A stretch of DNA of 64,000 bases from NCBI RefSeq assembly GCF_002575655.3, contig NC_053040.3, positions 352,661,267-352,725,266 of the forward strand, given 5' to 3'. This document shows, piece after piece, positions 45,917 through 57,178 of the stretch. Both the position numbers and the translations under genes were made by a program. The notes below the pieces were generated by a model, which worked only from the letters and a program-made list of their open reading frames with translations, made no database searches and was not told the origin of the DNA. Source of the DNA: Aegilops tauschii subsp. strangulata. Lineage: Eukaryota; Streptophyta; Magnoliopsida; Poales; Poaceae. The stretch's first letter is position 1, and every line of letters starts with the position of its first letter.

Positions 45917-46007
45917 ACTCGGCCCATATTCAATGACACCTCACTGGCCCAAACAAGTGTACATCATCGAAAAGACATTGAGCTCAAATTATAACTTGAA
46001 AAAAGGA
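45917..46007. repeat. Direct repeat flanking the DUF4283-like pseudogene, copy 2
   Basis: About 91 bp, from ACTCGGCCCATATTCAATGA to AACTTGAAAAAAGG; same orientation as copy 1, 1,758 bases away. Confidence 0.7.
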
Positions 46008-46984
46008 GATATACTCTGAACACTGGAGAATGGTGATGCCCTCATTTAGCCAACCAGCAGTTCGAGATAATAAACAGTTTGAAACAAAGATATATACAAC
46101 ATTCAAACACTGATTGACTACTACTGACATAAACAACAAGACATGATAGTTCATAAGAAGTCTTACTACACCACCAAAACGCACCCATCTGCGGCACTCA
46201 GACTCTCGTTATCCAGACGAGAATGACATTCTAAATAAAGGCAACTATTACATAGTAAGAGTGACATAGACGAGGATGACCAAATGACGAGTATGCATAA
46301 CAAAAGAGAGAACTACCCATCCAGAACAAGCAACAAAGACAACAAGTCATTCGAAAAGGGATGATCCAACACCATCATAATTTGCAGCCCCGCTTTAGCC
46401 ACCAGTAATTCAGAGACACCAGAACTCCACCCTTTCGATGCAACAGCCCAATTACCTATCAACCTGAAGGCTTGAACCACATCATTGCCTGTCGGACTTC
46501 AGACATCCAAGGATCAAAGTTAATCTAGATGCCTTTGTCATTCTCACCTTGTTTGGTTGCAGGCTGTATCGTTGACAATCAGGGGAGCCTGCTCCTGAAG
46601 TCCTAGGGCTCGCCGTGTAGATCCCTACCAAATGGAGCCTCTCTGCCATTATGGTCCTTGCCAACGGTGGTCTCCTGGTTAATCAGATAATTGAGTCCGA
46701 GAAACAGAGAGTGTGAACCAAGGCTGTTTACCCGCCTCCAACTCAAAAATCCTAAGGCCCCAACAAGCTGGTATCCTGCTCATAGACGTAACAGCCACTG
46801 TCCGGATACTCACGTATTTCACGGTACCTGTACACAATGTTTTTTTTGCAATATAACGTTTTCAGCTCATGTGTGCGAATGATCATTAGTCTTTTGTCGT
46901 CGTCTGATCGAGCGAGGAACCAGTTGTGCTTCCCTGTTTTTGGCAAAGGTGGTGTGAGTACAAAGGGCAGTAATTGTAGGGACA

Positions 46985-47779
46985 CTGCATCATATAAAAA
47001 AGGACAGGCATTGTTAATGTAAGATCAACATTGTTTAGAGTATGAGTAGGATATTGCAAGAAACATCATTGATCTGTCCCTGTTCAAACTAAGAGAAAAA
47101 TACAGGGAAATGTATACTGGGTTCGAAAATAAAGAAGTGCCATGCATGGTTATACTCATGTTATCTCGCAATCGATTCTTCACTGGACACTACCATGTCA
47201 TGCATGTTATGTAATCATGTTCTGTCCTCACAAACAAATTCTTAAAGGAAACTAACAGACCATGCATTGTTATATACGCATGTTCTGTGGGCAAAATTCT
47301 AGTGAGGATATTATTCTATCCATTGATTGCTGAAGGGCGAATATAGGTATGTACACATGGTAAGCATTACAGGATTTCACTACTTCCAAATATAGAGTTC
47401 TCCATATGCACATTTACTTCCCTAATATATGATTAGATGAAACCAACAGTGTGATGCATGTTTCTACATCATGAAAATGAGGAAATTAACATTGCTATTG
47501 ATACACACTCATATTTAGTAGTATATAGATTACTATAAAGTTAGAAGAATATTCATATCTTCCTAACCGTTTGATTATTCAATGGTACAAATTGGTTGTA
47601 ATGACATGGTCACAATCGCTTGAATTAACTCATTCCAAATATAGCTGATTTATGGCGTCTCTAATACATTGCCATAATTTTACTTAAATTCTACTCAAAC
47701 AGGGATATGCCAATCATCAGAAAAATGTTCAAATAGTGTCATATGGCGTTATCATTAACATCAGATGAAAACAACTTAC
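46985..47779 (-). other. Intron of the F-box/KIB1-like pseudogene
   Basis: 795 nt, GTAAGT at the 5' side and a T-rich stretch ending ATGATGCAG at the 3' side. The interior is AT-rich with no coding pattern, in contrast to the flanking exons. Confidence 0.55.
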
Positions 47780-48176
47780 ACACATTGTCCATCTGCTTTG
47801 TCGATCGCGTAGATGATGCCATTGTGTTCAGTAGCATCACAGAAGTGTGTATCAGCTTTGATGATCCACTGCGAGGTCAGTTGTCTCCAACTAAAGAAGG
47901 CACCAGCGGAAAGATAGGCGAGTCCGCGGTCGAACAAGGCAATTAGCTTGAAGTCTGCGTAATCTGCATATCATGTGGGCACTTGGCAGATTACAATCTT
48001 CTGCAAAACAAGGTCCATCCAACTGACGACGTAATCTAGATGACTTGGACCGCGACGGTAAAACCCTATATAATCCAACGTAGGAAGGATAATCTCATGG
48101 GAGGTGTTGAAGTTCACGAGCACCAACTTTTTTTGGTCTTCTCTGACAGCAGCCATCAAGTCGGAGTTCATGCTAA

Positions 48177-48322
48177 CCCAGTACATACCTGCCAAGAAGT
48201 TTCAGGTGATGGTGATCGGATCGAAGTCGAGGGGCGTGATGTATGGCGACCCACTACATATCTGCAAAGAAGTTTCGGCTAATGGAGGTCGAATTGAAGT
48301 CGAGGGGCATCATTACGCCTTC
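48177..48322. repeat. 73-bp tandem duplication in the F-box/KIB1-like pseudogene
   Basis: Copies start CCCAGTACATACCTGC at 48177 and CCCACTACATATCTGC at 48250. Since 73 is not a multiple of three, the duplication by itself shifts the frame. Confidence 0.8.
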
Positions 48323-48546
48323 GTATCATGGTGAACAAATATCGCAAGACCAGATAGCAGCAAGCAGGGTGTCTTGAAAAGCTCAGGCCTCGCATCGATG
48401 ATGGCCGCGTGCATGTCCCTCGAGCATGCAGCTAGCCGCACGACGCTCAACATATGCATACACGAACAACAAAGGTTGAGGATGTCACTGGGGAGATTGC
48501 TCCAATCGTGGCTCATATGGATGCTGCGCGGTTCGCGTTCGGCCAT

Positions 48547-49067
48547 GGTGGTGTTTGGAAGGTGGGGTTTTGGGGGCCTTGATTTACGGGGGAGAAGGCT
48601 CTTGGTGCTGGAGCGGCTTGCGAGGGAATAGTGGTACTGGGGGAGGCGAGCGAGGCGAGGGTACGCGGGGGCATAGTGAGATGATGAAGAGTGACCTCAG
48701 GACCTCCGGCGAGATGGAGATGGAGATGGATTGGTGCTAGGGGGAGGGAGACGAGGCGAGGCATGCTATACAGCAGGGGTGACACTCACTACATAGTGCA
48801 CAAGGTGAGGCTGACTTTGGTAACCCGAACACGCCGCCTGGACTAGTGTCACCTCGGGCGCAAGGTCTTTTCACTTCACTGTGAGGACCGTATGAATAAT
48901 ATTTTGACCATCAAGTGTACCATAGTTGTACTACTACTAGTAGCAACAAAGAGAGTAGTAATATATAGCGGAAATAGGTCTCCCGTGCTAGCATGCCTCT
49001 GGGTTCACTTCATCCTCCGGGTAGCATCCATATTGCGAGCAGACCAAATTCTCGTGCATGCGGAAGC
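48547..49067. other. Upstream region of the F-box/KIB1-like pseudogene
   Basis: Nothing recognised beyond G/GA-rich stretches near 48640-48760 on the plus strand, which would be CT-rich leader sequence for the minus-strand gene. No clear TATA box. Confidence 0.4.
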
Positions 49068-50467
49068 TGATACGTATCCGCCGTATCTAGTTTTCCAAAC
49101 ACTTTTGCCCTTGTTTTGGACTCTAACTTGCATGATTTGAATGGAACTAACCCGGACCGACTCTGTTTTCAGCAGAATTGCCATGGTGTTATCTATGTGC
49201 AGAAACAAAAGTTCTCGGAATGACCTGAAACTTCACGGAGATTATTTTTGGAAATAATAAAAAATACTGGCGAAAGAATCAAGGCCAGGGGGCCCACACC
49301 CTATCCACGAGGGTGGGAGGCGCGCCTGCCCCCTGGGCGCGCCCCTTGCCTCGTGGGCCCCCTGGAGCTCCACCGACCTCAACTCCAACTCTATATATTC
49401 ATGTTCGGGGGGGAAATCAGAGAGAAGGATTCTTCGCGTTTTACGATACGGAGCCGCCGCCAAGCCCTAATCTCTCTTGGGAGGGCTGATCTGGAGTCCA
49501 TTCGGGGCTCCGGAGAGGGGAATCCGTCGCCGTCGTCATCATCAACCATCCTCCATCACCAATTTCATGATGCTCACCGCCGTGCGTGAGTAATTCCATC
49601 GTAGGCTTGTTGGACGGTGATGGGTTGGATCAGATTTATCATGTAATCGAGTTAGTTTTGTTAGGGTTAGATCCCTAGTATCCACTATGTTCTGAGATTG
49701 ATGTTGCTATGACTTTGCTATGCTTAATGCTTGTCACTAGGGCCCGAGTGCCATGATTTCAGATCTGAACCTATTATGTTTTCATGAATATATGTGAGTT
49801 CTTGATCCTATCTTGCAAGTCAATAGTCACCTACTATGTGTTATGATCTGGGAACCCCGAAGTGACAATAATCGGGACCACTCCCGGTGATGATCGTAGC
49901 TTGAGGCGTTCATGTATTCACTATGTGTTAATGCTTTGGTCTGGTACTCTATTAAAAGGAGGCCTTAATATCCCTTAGTTTCTGATAGGACCCCGCCGCC
50001 ATGGGAGGGTAGGACAAAAGATGTCATGCAAGTTCTTTTCCATAAGCACATATGACTATATTCGGAATACATGCCTACATTACATTGATGAATTGGAGCT
50101 AGTTCTGTGTCACCCTATGTTATAACTGTTACATGAATAATCGCATCCCGCATAATTATCCATCACCGATCCAATGCCTAGGATCTTTTCACATATTGTT
50201 CTGCGCTTATTTACTTTTCCGTTTCCACTGTTACAATCACTACAAAACTGCTACTATTACTTTTGCCACCGTTACCGCCACTATCATACTAATTTGCTAC
50301 TAAATACTTTGCTGCAGATATTAAGTTATCCAGGTGTGGTTGAATTGACAACTCAACTGCTAATACTTGAGAATATTCTTTGGCTCCCTTTGTGTCGAAT
50401 CAATAAATTTGGGTTGAATACTCTACCCTCAAAAACTGTTGCGATCCCCTATACTTGTGGGTTATCA
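49068..50467 (+). repeat. 5' LTR of the second Athila-type element
   Basis: Starts TGATACGTATCCGCCG, ends GGGTTATCA. A TATATATT-type promoter box lies near 49391-49400 before the likely transcript start. Confidence 0.9.
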
Positions 50468-50478
50468 AGACTATTTTC

Positions 50479-50496
50479 TGGCGCCGTTGCCGGGGA
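50479..50496 (+). promoter_or_regulatory. Primer-binding site for tRNA-Asp
   Basis: TGGCGCCGTTGCCGGGGA, 11 nt after the 5' LTR. Confidence 0.8.
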
Positions 50497-50643
50497 GCAT
50501 AGCTCTATTCTTTGAGTCACTTGGGATTTATATCTGCTGGCCACTATAAGGAACTTGAAAGATGAGAAACCAAAATTTATCCCTCAACTACGAGGGGAGG
50601 TAAGGAACTGCCATCTAGCTCTACACTTGATTCACCTTCTGTT

Positions 50644-53319
50644 TTGAGTAAACTTGTGACACCTAAACCTGCTTCTACTATTAATTCTGATATGTCGCAT
50701 GTTATTGATGATGCCACTTCTTCTATTCATGATACTTATGATGAAACCACTTCTATGCTTGATAATACTGTGCCACTGGGTGAATTTCTTGATGAACAAC
50801 TTGCTAGGGCTAGAGAGAATGAAATTAGTGAAACTGATAATATTGATAAAAGTGATGATGAAGATTCTCCTCCTAGATATGAATTGCCTATTGTGCCTGA
50901 GGGTTATGTTATGGATGAAGAAACTGCTAGAGAGTTTCTTGCTTGCAATGATAGAAGTGATCTTAAGAAATTATTAACTAAGCTGAAAGAAAAATCTCTG
51001 AATGCTAGAATGAAATATGATCATGCTTATGCTACTTCACCTATCTTTGTTACCGATAAGGATTATGATCTCTCTGTTGATCCTAAGATAATTACTTTGG
51101 TTGAATCTGATCCTTTCTATGGCTATGAATCTGAAACTGTCGTGGCACATCTTACTAAATTAAATGATATAGCCACCCTATTCACTAATGATGAGAAAAC
51201 TCGCTACTATTACATCCTTAAATTATTTCCATTCTCATTAAAGGGTGATGCTAAGACATGGTTTAATTCTCTTGATCCTGGTTGTGTGCGTAGTCCCCAG
51301 GATATGATTTATTACTTCTCTGCTAAATATTTCCCTGCTCATAAGAAACAAGCTGCTTTAAGGGAAATATACAATTTTGTGCAAATTGAAGTAGAGAGTC
51401 TCCCACAAGCTTGGGGGAGGCTTCTCCAATTACTTAATGCTTTGCCTGATCACCCTCTCAAGAAAAAATGAAATACTTGATATCTTTTATAATGGACTAA
51501 CCGATGCTTCCAGAGACCACCTGGATAGTTGTGCTGGTTGTGTTTTCAGGGAAAGAACAATCGATCAAGCTGAAATTATATTGAATAATATGTTGACAAA
51601 TGAAAATAATTGGACACTTCCTGAACCAACTCCTAAGCCAACTCCGAAGAAAAGGGGTGTTCTATTTCTCAGTCCTGAAGATATGCAAGAGGCAAAGAAA
51701 TCTATGAAAGAAAAAGGTATTAAATCTGAAGATGTTAAGAATTTACCTCCTGTTGAAGAAATACATGGTCTTAATTTACCTCCTATTGAAGAAACACATG
51801 GTCTTGATAACCCGACACAGGTAGTAAAGGTAAATTCTCTCTATAGATATGATAAAGCTAAAATCCCTCCTACTAAGTTTGCTAGCCAATGCTTAGATGA
51901 GTTTGATAATTTTATGGTTAAGCAAGAAGATTTCAATGCTTATTTTGGTAGACAACTGAAACGCAATGCTTATATGATTGAACACTTGAGTGAGTATTTG
52001 CCTAGAGTTAAAGGTGAACTTAAACTTATTAGTAAACGTGCTTCTATGGTTACAACTCAAGTTGAACAAGTACTTAAAGCTCAGAATGATTTGCTCAGCG
52101 AATTAAATAATAAGAATAATGACTTTGTTGTTAGAGTTGCAACTAGAGGAGGTAAAGTGACTCGGGAACCTTTGTATCCTGAGGGCCACCCTAAGAGAAT
52201 TGAGCAAGATTCTCAGAGAACTAATGTAGATGCACCTAGTCCTTCTAAGAAGAAGAAAAAGAAAAATGGTAGGACTTTGCATGCTTCTAGTGAACCTGTT
52301 GTTGACACACCTGAGAATCCCAATGATATTTCTATTTCTGATGCTGAAACACAATCTGGTAATGAACATGAACCTAGTGATAATGTTAATGATGATGTTC
52401 ATGTTGATGCTCAACCTAGCAATGACAATGAAGTTGAAATTAAACCTGCTGTTGATCTTGATAACCCACAATCAAAGAATCAACGTTATGATAACAGAGA
52501 CTTTGTTGCTAGGAAGCACGGTAAGGAAAGAGAACCATGGGTTCAGAAACCCATGCCTTTTCCTCCCAAACCATCCAAGAAAAAGGATGATGAGGATTTT
52601 GAGCGCTTTGCTGAAATGATTAGACCTATCTTTTTACGTATGCGTTTGACTGATATGCTCAAAATGAATCCTTATGCTAAGTATATGAAAGAAATTGTTA
52701 CTAATAAAAGAAAGATACCGGAAGCTAAAATTTCCACCATGCTTGCTAATTATACTTTTAAGGGTGGAATACCTAAGAAACTAGGAGATCCAGGAGTACC
52801 AACTATACCATGCTCCATTAAAAGAAACTATGTTAAAACTGCTTTATGTGATCTTGGAGCCGGTGTTAGTGTTATGCCTCTCTCTTTATATCGTAGACTT
52901 GATTTGAATAAGTTGACACCTACTGAAATATCTTTACAAATGGCCGATAAATCAACTGCTATACCTGTCGGTATTTGTGAGGATGTGCCTGTTGTGGTTG
53001 CGAACGTTACTATTTTAACGGACTTTGTTATTCTGATATTCCCGAGGACGATAGTATGTCTATTATTCTTGGAAGACCCTTTTTGAATACTGCAGGGGCT
53101 GTTATTGATTGCAACAAAGGCAATGTCACTTTTCATGTTAATGGTAATGAGCATACGGTACACTTTCCGAGGAAACAACCTCAAGTTCATAGTATAAACT
53201 CTATTGGAAAGATTCCATCGATTATTTTTGGAGGTTTTGAATTCCCTCTTCCTACTGTCAAGAAGAGATATGATATTCTTATTATTGGGGACGTGCATAT
53301 CCCCGTTGTGGTAACCTAG
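50644..53319 (+). pseudogene. Athila-type gag-protease polyprotein
   Basis: Frame 1 (from about 50644) has an acidic N-terminus, then the retrotransposon gag domain: DPFYGYESETVVAHLTKLND, YYYILKLFPFSLKGDAKTWF, YFPAHKKQAALREIYNF. One extra A in an A6 run near 51462 shifts the frame. Frame 2 (to 53086) goes on with NEILDIFYNGLTDASRDHLD, a Pro/Lys linker, a helical part near 51900-52110, a lysine cluster KKKKKK near 52250 and an acidic region. The protease then has active-site-like DLGAGVSVMPLSLYRRLDL near 52850. One missing base near 53036 shifts to frame 3, which keeps MSIILGRPFLNTAGAVIDC and ends at 53319. Gag would build the particle and protease would process it. Only two single-base indels break an otherwise well-kept frame. 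Confidence 0.8.
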
Positions 53320-54105
53320 TGCTATTCGAAAATTCTCCGGTTTCATGCAATTCAGAATGAGTTTGTTAACAAGACCTGATCAACCTTGTTAGTGGATTCC
53401 TTTTGATGAGCATGAGATGGATGAAGTTAGAAAGCACAACTCTCTGTACCCTCCTTTTAGTTTCTATTATTTATATTAAATAAAGTAAAAATATTATTTT
53501 CTGCCTGTTTTCTGAATTATTCGTGCAATAAAAAATACCCCGAAAATAAAAGTTCTCCAAATGCCCCGAAATTAAAATATTATTTTTTCTGGAATATTTG
53601 AGAATATCTGGCACTGAGAACATAGCAGGGGAGCAAGCACCTGGCCACGAGGGTCCAGGGCGCGCCCACCCCCCTGGGCACGCCCCCTGCCTCGTGGGCC
53701 CATGGTGGCTCCCCTCCACTTATTCCAGCACCCACACACTTCTTCTTCCTCCCAAAAAAATCACCAACCAGCTCAAGCACGAGTTCTGGCTCATTTTGTT
53801 GCGATTTTCAATCTCCTAGCTCAAAGCTCCACTCACAAAACTGCTTTGGGGGATTGTTCTTCGGTATGTGACTCCTCCAATGGTCCAATTAGTTTTTGTT
53901 CTAGTGCTTTATTCATTGCAAATTTTTGCTGCCTAGGTGACCCTGTTCTTGAGCTTGCATGTCAAATTTATATGGTCCCAAGTAGTTCTTATGCATGATA
54001 TAGTCTCTAGGCACTTGTGGGAGTAGTTGCTATCAATTTTGTTGAGTTTGGTTCACTTTGATTTGAAGTTACTAAAAATTTCAGAAATTTTTCAGAGGAA
54101 GAAAT
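53320..54105 (+). other. Spacer between gag-protease and the second frame
   Basis: This is where reverse transcriptase, RNase H and integrase would lie in an autonomous Athila element. None is found. The part 53640-53790 resembles the GGCGCGCC-box leader of Athila-type LTRs (CACGAGGGTCCAGGGCGCGCC), so LTR-like sequence may have been captured here. Confidence 0.5.
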
Positions 54106-55131
54106 ATGTTTAGGAAGATGTACCAAGGTGGTTCTTCAAGGAAGCAAGGACCCGGACCTGCAATACGTGAGCCGGACCATGAACCACCAAGAGAAGCTCA
54201 AGTGCGACCCTGTGAATGGCCGTCAGAAAACTTCATGGTCCGAGCAGGAATTAAGGAGGAATTTGAGGCATATGTGTGTAACGCTGATTTGGAGGGCTTC
54301 GTGTCAGATAAGTGTCTCCAACACTATTACCATACTGATTCCTTTGTGAGAAGATTTAGATTTTCATCATCACGCAACTCTCACACGGTCCTGTTTGAAC
54401 TTTATGATAAATCTTATACCATGGACCTAGAGGATTTTACTACTGCTTGTAAACTCCCGCAATGGGGTAGTCCTAGTGAACCTCGCAAATCTGAGTTTAG
54501 AGATTTTCTTGCTAGTATCACAGTGGGTGAATCTAGAGAAATAACGCAAGCTACCATTGGGAGCATTCATTTTCCTGCTATACATTATTTCGCTCTCTTT
54601 ATAGGCCGATGCATAAACGGTAAGGATGAGGCATGCCACATGTGTGTCCCTGATCTCAGTGTTCACAGGAGTGTTGTATTAGGAGATAAACATTATAATT
54701 TGGGAGCTATTGTGGCGCGTAGGTTGCATAATAACAGTATACATGGGGATTTGTTTGGTGGAATTTATGCAACCTGTTTAGCTAATTATCTTGAGATACC
54801 TATTCGTGATTATGATATGGAATTGCCTCCTATTTATCTAGATTTTAATGCCTTGGTTCGTCATCAGTTTGTTGAGAGGAATGAACCGCCTCTCCAGTAC
54901 CGACTAATCTTTGACAAGCGTCACGCTGTCAATATTGTTCTCCCTGCTCCTACTCTCTTTGACTTTCAGGCAAAGGGGAGATATGTCATAACCAGGGAGG
55001 AGGCAAATGAGTATGAGAGGAGGACGAGGGCAGCTCGCCTCCAAGCTGCAGCCCACGATGCAATAGCCGCTGCTTCACAGTACGACCCCAACTACAACTT
55101 TGGATATCCGCCAGGCCAGCCATGTCAATAG
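54106..55131 (+). CDS. Intact 341-codon Athila-type ORF of unknown function
   Basis: ATG at 54106 (MFRKMYQGGSSRKQGPGPAI) to TAG at 55131, without interruption. Features: FEAYVCNADLEGFVSDKCLQ (residues 50-70), VRRFRFSSSRNSHTVLFELY, a conserved-looking core FPAIHYFALFIGRCINGKDE with HMCVPDLSVHRSVVLGDKHY, and a C-terminal REEANEYERRTRAARLQAAA helix, then a Tyr/Pro-rich tail. It resembles proteins annotated in grasses as Athila ORF1-type retrotransposon proteins. There is no signal peptide or clear membrane segment, so I do not call it an envelope. It sits downstream of gag-protease where autonomous relatives carry pol and an extra 3' frame. It is the best-preserved long frame of the window. Its role in the cycle is unknown. 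Confidence 0.65.
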   Translation: MFRKMYQGGSSRKQGPGPAIREPDHEPPREAQVRPCEWPSENFMVRAGIKEEFEAYVCNADLEGFVSDKCLQHYYHTDSFVRRFRFSSSRNSHTVLFELYDKSYTMDLEDFTTACKLPQWGSPSEPRKSEFRDFLASITVGESREITQATIGSIHFPAIHYFALFIGRCINGKDEACHMCVPDLSVHRSVVLGDKHYNLGAIVARRLHNNSIHGDLFGGIYATCLANYLEIPIRDYDMELPPIYLDFNALVRHQFVERNEPPLQYRLIFDKRHAVNIVLPAPTLFDFQAKGRYVITREEANEYERRTRAARLQAAAHDAIAAASQYDPNYNFGYPPGQPCQ

Positions 55132-57178
55132 ACCAACTTAGGCCAAAAGCCTAAGCTTGGGGGAGTACGTATTTCTCATCGACATTACATTTATATTCAC
55201 ACACTCATGCTAGTTGTCGGTGCTCATACTTTTTCATTGTACTATCCATGCTAGTTTATTTTCTTTTCTTATGCTTTCTTCTTGTGTGTTTGAAAAACCT
55301 TAAGAAAAACCAAAAAAATTAGTTGTAGCTTTTAGCTAGTTTACTTTCCATGCTTGTAGTGGTATTAATTAAAAAGAAAACCCAAAAAGATTTCTTGTTC
55401 TTTTTTGCTTGTTGGGAGCTTTCCCGTGTAAATAGTTTTATTTCTTTTCTTTTCTTTGGGGGTCGATAGGAGAAGACCATAATGAAAATGTTGAAGTGGC
55501 TCTTATATATATTATTGTTGATTTAACCAAGAGCCCATATTGCCTTGTCTTCTCCTGTTTATTGAATGCTTGCAGATTCCAGCTTAGTCCAAAGCACGTG
55601 CACTATTATTATTATACACATCGTTCGGTCATGCAAGTGAAAGGCAATAATGACGATATATGATGAACTGATTGAGATGAGAGAAGCTGGTATGAACTCG
55701 ACCTCTCTAGTTTTTGTAAATATGATTAGGTCATCGTTCCTGATTCAGCCTATTATGAATAAACATGTTTGCAATGACAATTAGAGATTATAGTTGCTTA
55801 TGCCATGCTTAATTAGCTAGGAGTTTATAATGGTTTATCTTGCATGCCAACATGGTATTAAAATGATTGTGATGTGGTATAGTAGGGTGGTATCCTCCTT
55901 TAAACTATTTGAGTGACTCGACTTGGCACATGTTCACACATGTAGTTGAAACAAAATCAACATAGCCTCCACGATATTTATGTTCATGGTGGATTATATC
56001 CTACTCATGCTTGCACTCAATGTTTATTAATTTTAATGCATGTTTATGACTGTTGTCGCTCTATAGCTGGTCACTTCCCAGTCTTTTGCTAGCCTTCACT
56101 TGTACTAAGCGGGAATACTGCTTGTGCATCCAATCCCTAAAACCCCAAAGTTTTTCCATATGAGTCCACCATACCTTCCTATATGCGGTATCTACCTGCC
56201 GTTCCAAGTAAATTTGTATGTGCCAAACTCTAAACCTTCAAATGAAATTCTGTTTTGTATGCTCGAATAGCTCATGTATCAACTAGGGTTGTCTGTATCT
56301 TCCATGTTAGGCGGGTTATTCTGAAGAGGAGTGGAGTCCGCTCCTCACTCACGAGAAAATGGCTGGTCACCGGGATGCCCAGTCCCATGCTTTAAGCAAA
56401 CCAAAATCAAAATAACTGCAAACAAAACTCCCCCAGGGCTGTTGCTAGTTGGAGGCACTCGTTGTTTCGAGCAAGCCATGGATTGATGCTTGTTGGTGGT
56501 GGGGGAGTATAAACTTTACCATTCTGCTTGGGAACCGCCTATAATGTGTGTAGCATGGAAGATATCAAGATCTCTTGGTTGTTATGTTGACAATGAAAGT
56601 ATACCGCTCAAAATATTATTCATCTCTATTTCAAAATCGAGCTCTGGCACCTCTACAAATCCCTGCTTCCCTCTGCGAAGGGCCTATCCATTTACTTTTA
56701 TGTTGAGTCATCACCCTCTTATTAAAAAGCACCAGTTGGAGAGCACTGCTGTCATTTGCATCCATTACTATTAATTTATATTGAGTATGACTATGACTGG
56801 ATCTCTTTTACCATGAATTACAATGTTTAGTCAGTCCTTGATCTTTAAAGGTGCTCTGCATTTATGTTTTGCGGTCTCAGAAAGGGCTAGCGAGATACCA
56901 TCTTGTTATATCATATTATGATTGTTTTGAGAAAGTGTTGTCATCCGAGATTTATTATTATTGCTCGCTAGTTGATTATGCCATTGATATGAGTAAACAT
57001 GAGACCTAAGTGTTATTGTGAATATGGTTAGTTCATAATCTTTGCTGAAAACTCGAATGCTGGCTTTACATATTTACAACAACAAGAGCAAATAGAGTTT
57101 GTAAAAGTTTTTCTTTATCACTTTCAGTTTATCAACTGAATTGCTTGAGGACAAGCAAAGGTTTAATTTTGGGGGAGT
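55132..57178 (+). other. Non-coding 3' region of the second Athila-type element
   Basis: No convincing gene; the longest frames are short and AT-rich. It ends with the hairpin at 57141-57158 and the polypurine tract GGGGGAGT at 57171-57178, directly before the 3' LTR. Confidence 0.6.
57141..57158 (+). promoter_or_regulatory. Hairpin with AGGA loop next to the polypurine tract
   Basis: TTGCTTG-AGGA-CAAGCAA forms a perfect 7-bp stem, 20 nt before the 3' LTR. Same loop and place as at 31373-31392, different stem bases. Confidence 0.55.

Larger units (their letters stand above)
46459..48546 (-). pseudogene. F-box/KIB1-like (DUF295) pseudogene
   Basis: Exon 1 starts at ATG 48546 with an F-box-like part: HDWSNLPSDILNLCC, SVVRLAACSRDMHAAI, RPELFKTPCLLL. 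A frame break with a 73-bp internal duplication (48177-48322) follows. The propeller part reads MNSDLMAAVREDQKKLVLVN and RGPSHLDYVVSWMDLVL, then, past a TGA near 47971, FKLIALFDRGLAYLSAG and HNGIIYAIDKADGQC. A donor GTAAGT lies at 47779 and an acceptor ATGATGCAG at 46985. Exon 2 has KHNWFLARSDDDKRLMIIRT, then LGSHSLFLGLNY and a MMWFKPS end at about 46460. These are hallmarks of plant F-box proteins with a KIB1-4 beta-propeller, substrate receptors of SCF ubiquitin ligases. Frameshifts and the stop make it non-functional. The exon phases do not join cleanly. Confidence 0.65.

Noticed and set aside
54106..55131. Envelope protein
   Set aside because: No signal peptide, membrane segment or processing site is visible, so an envelope call would rest on position only.
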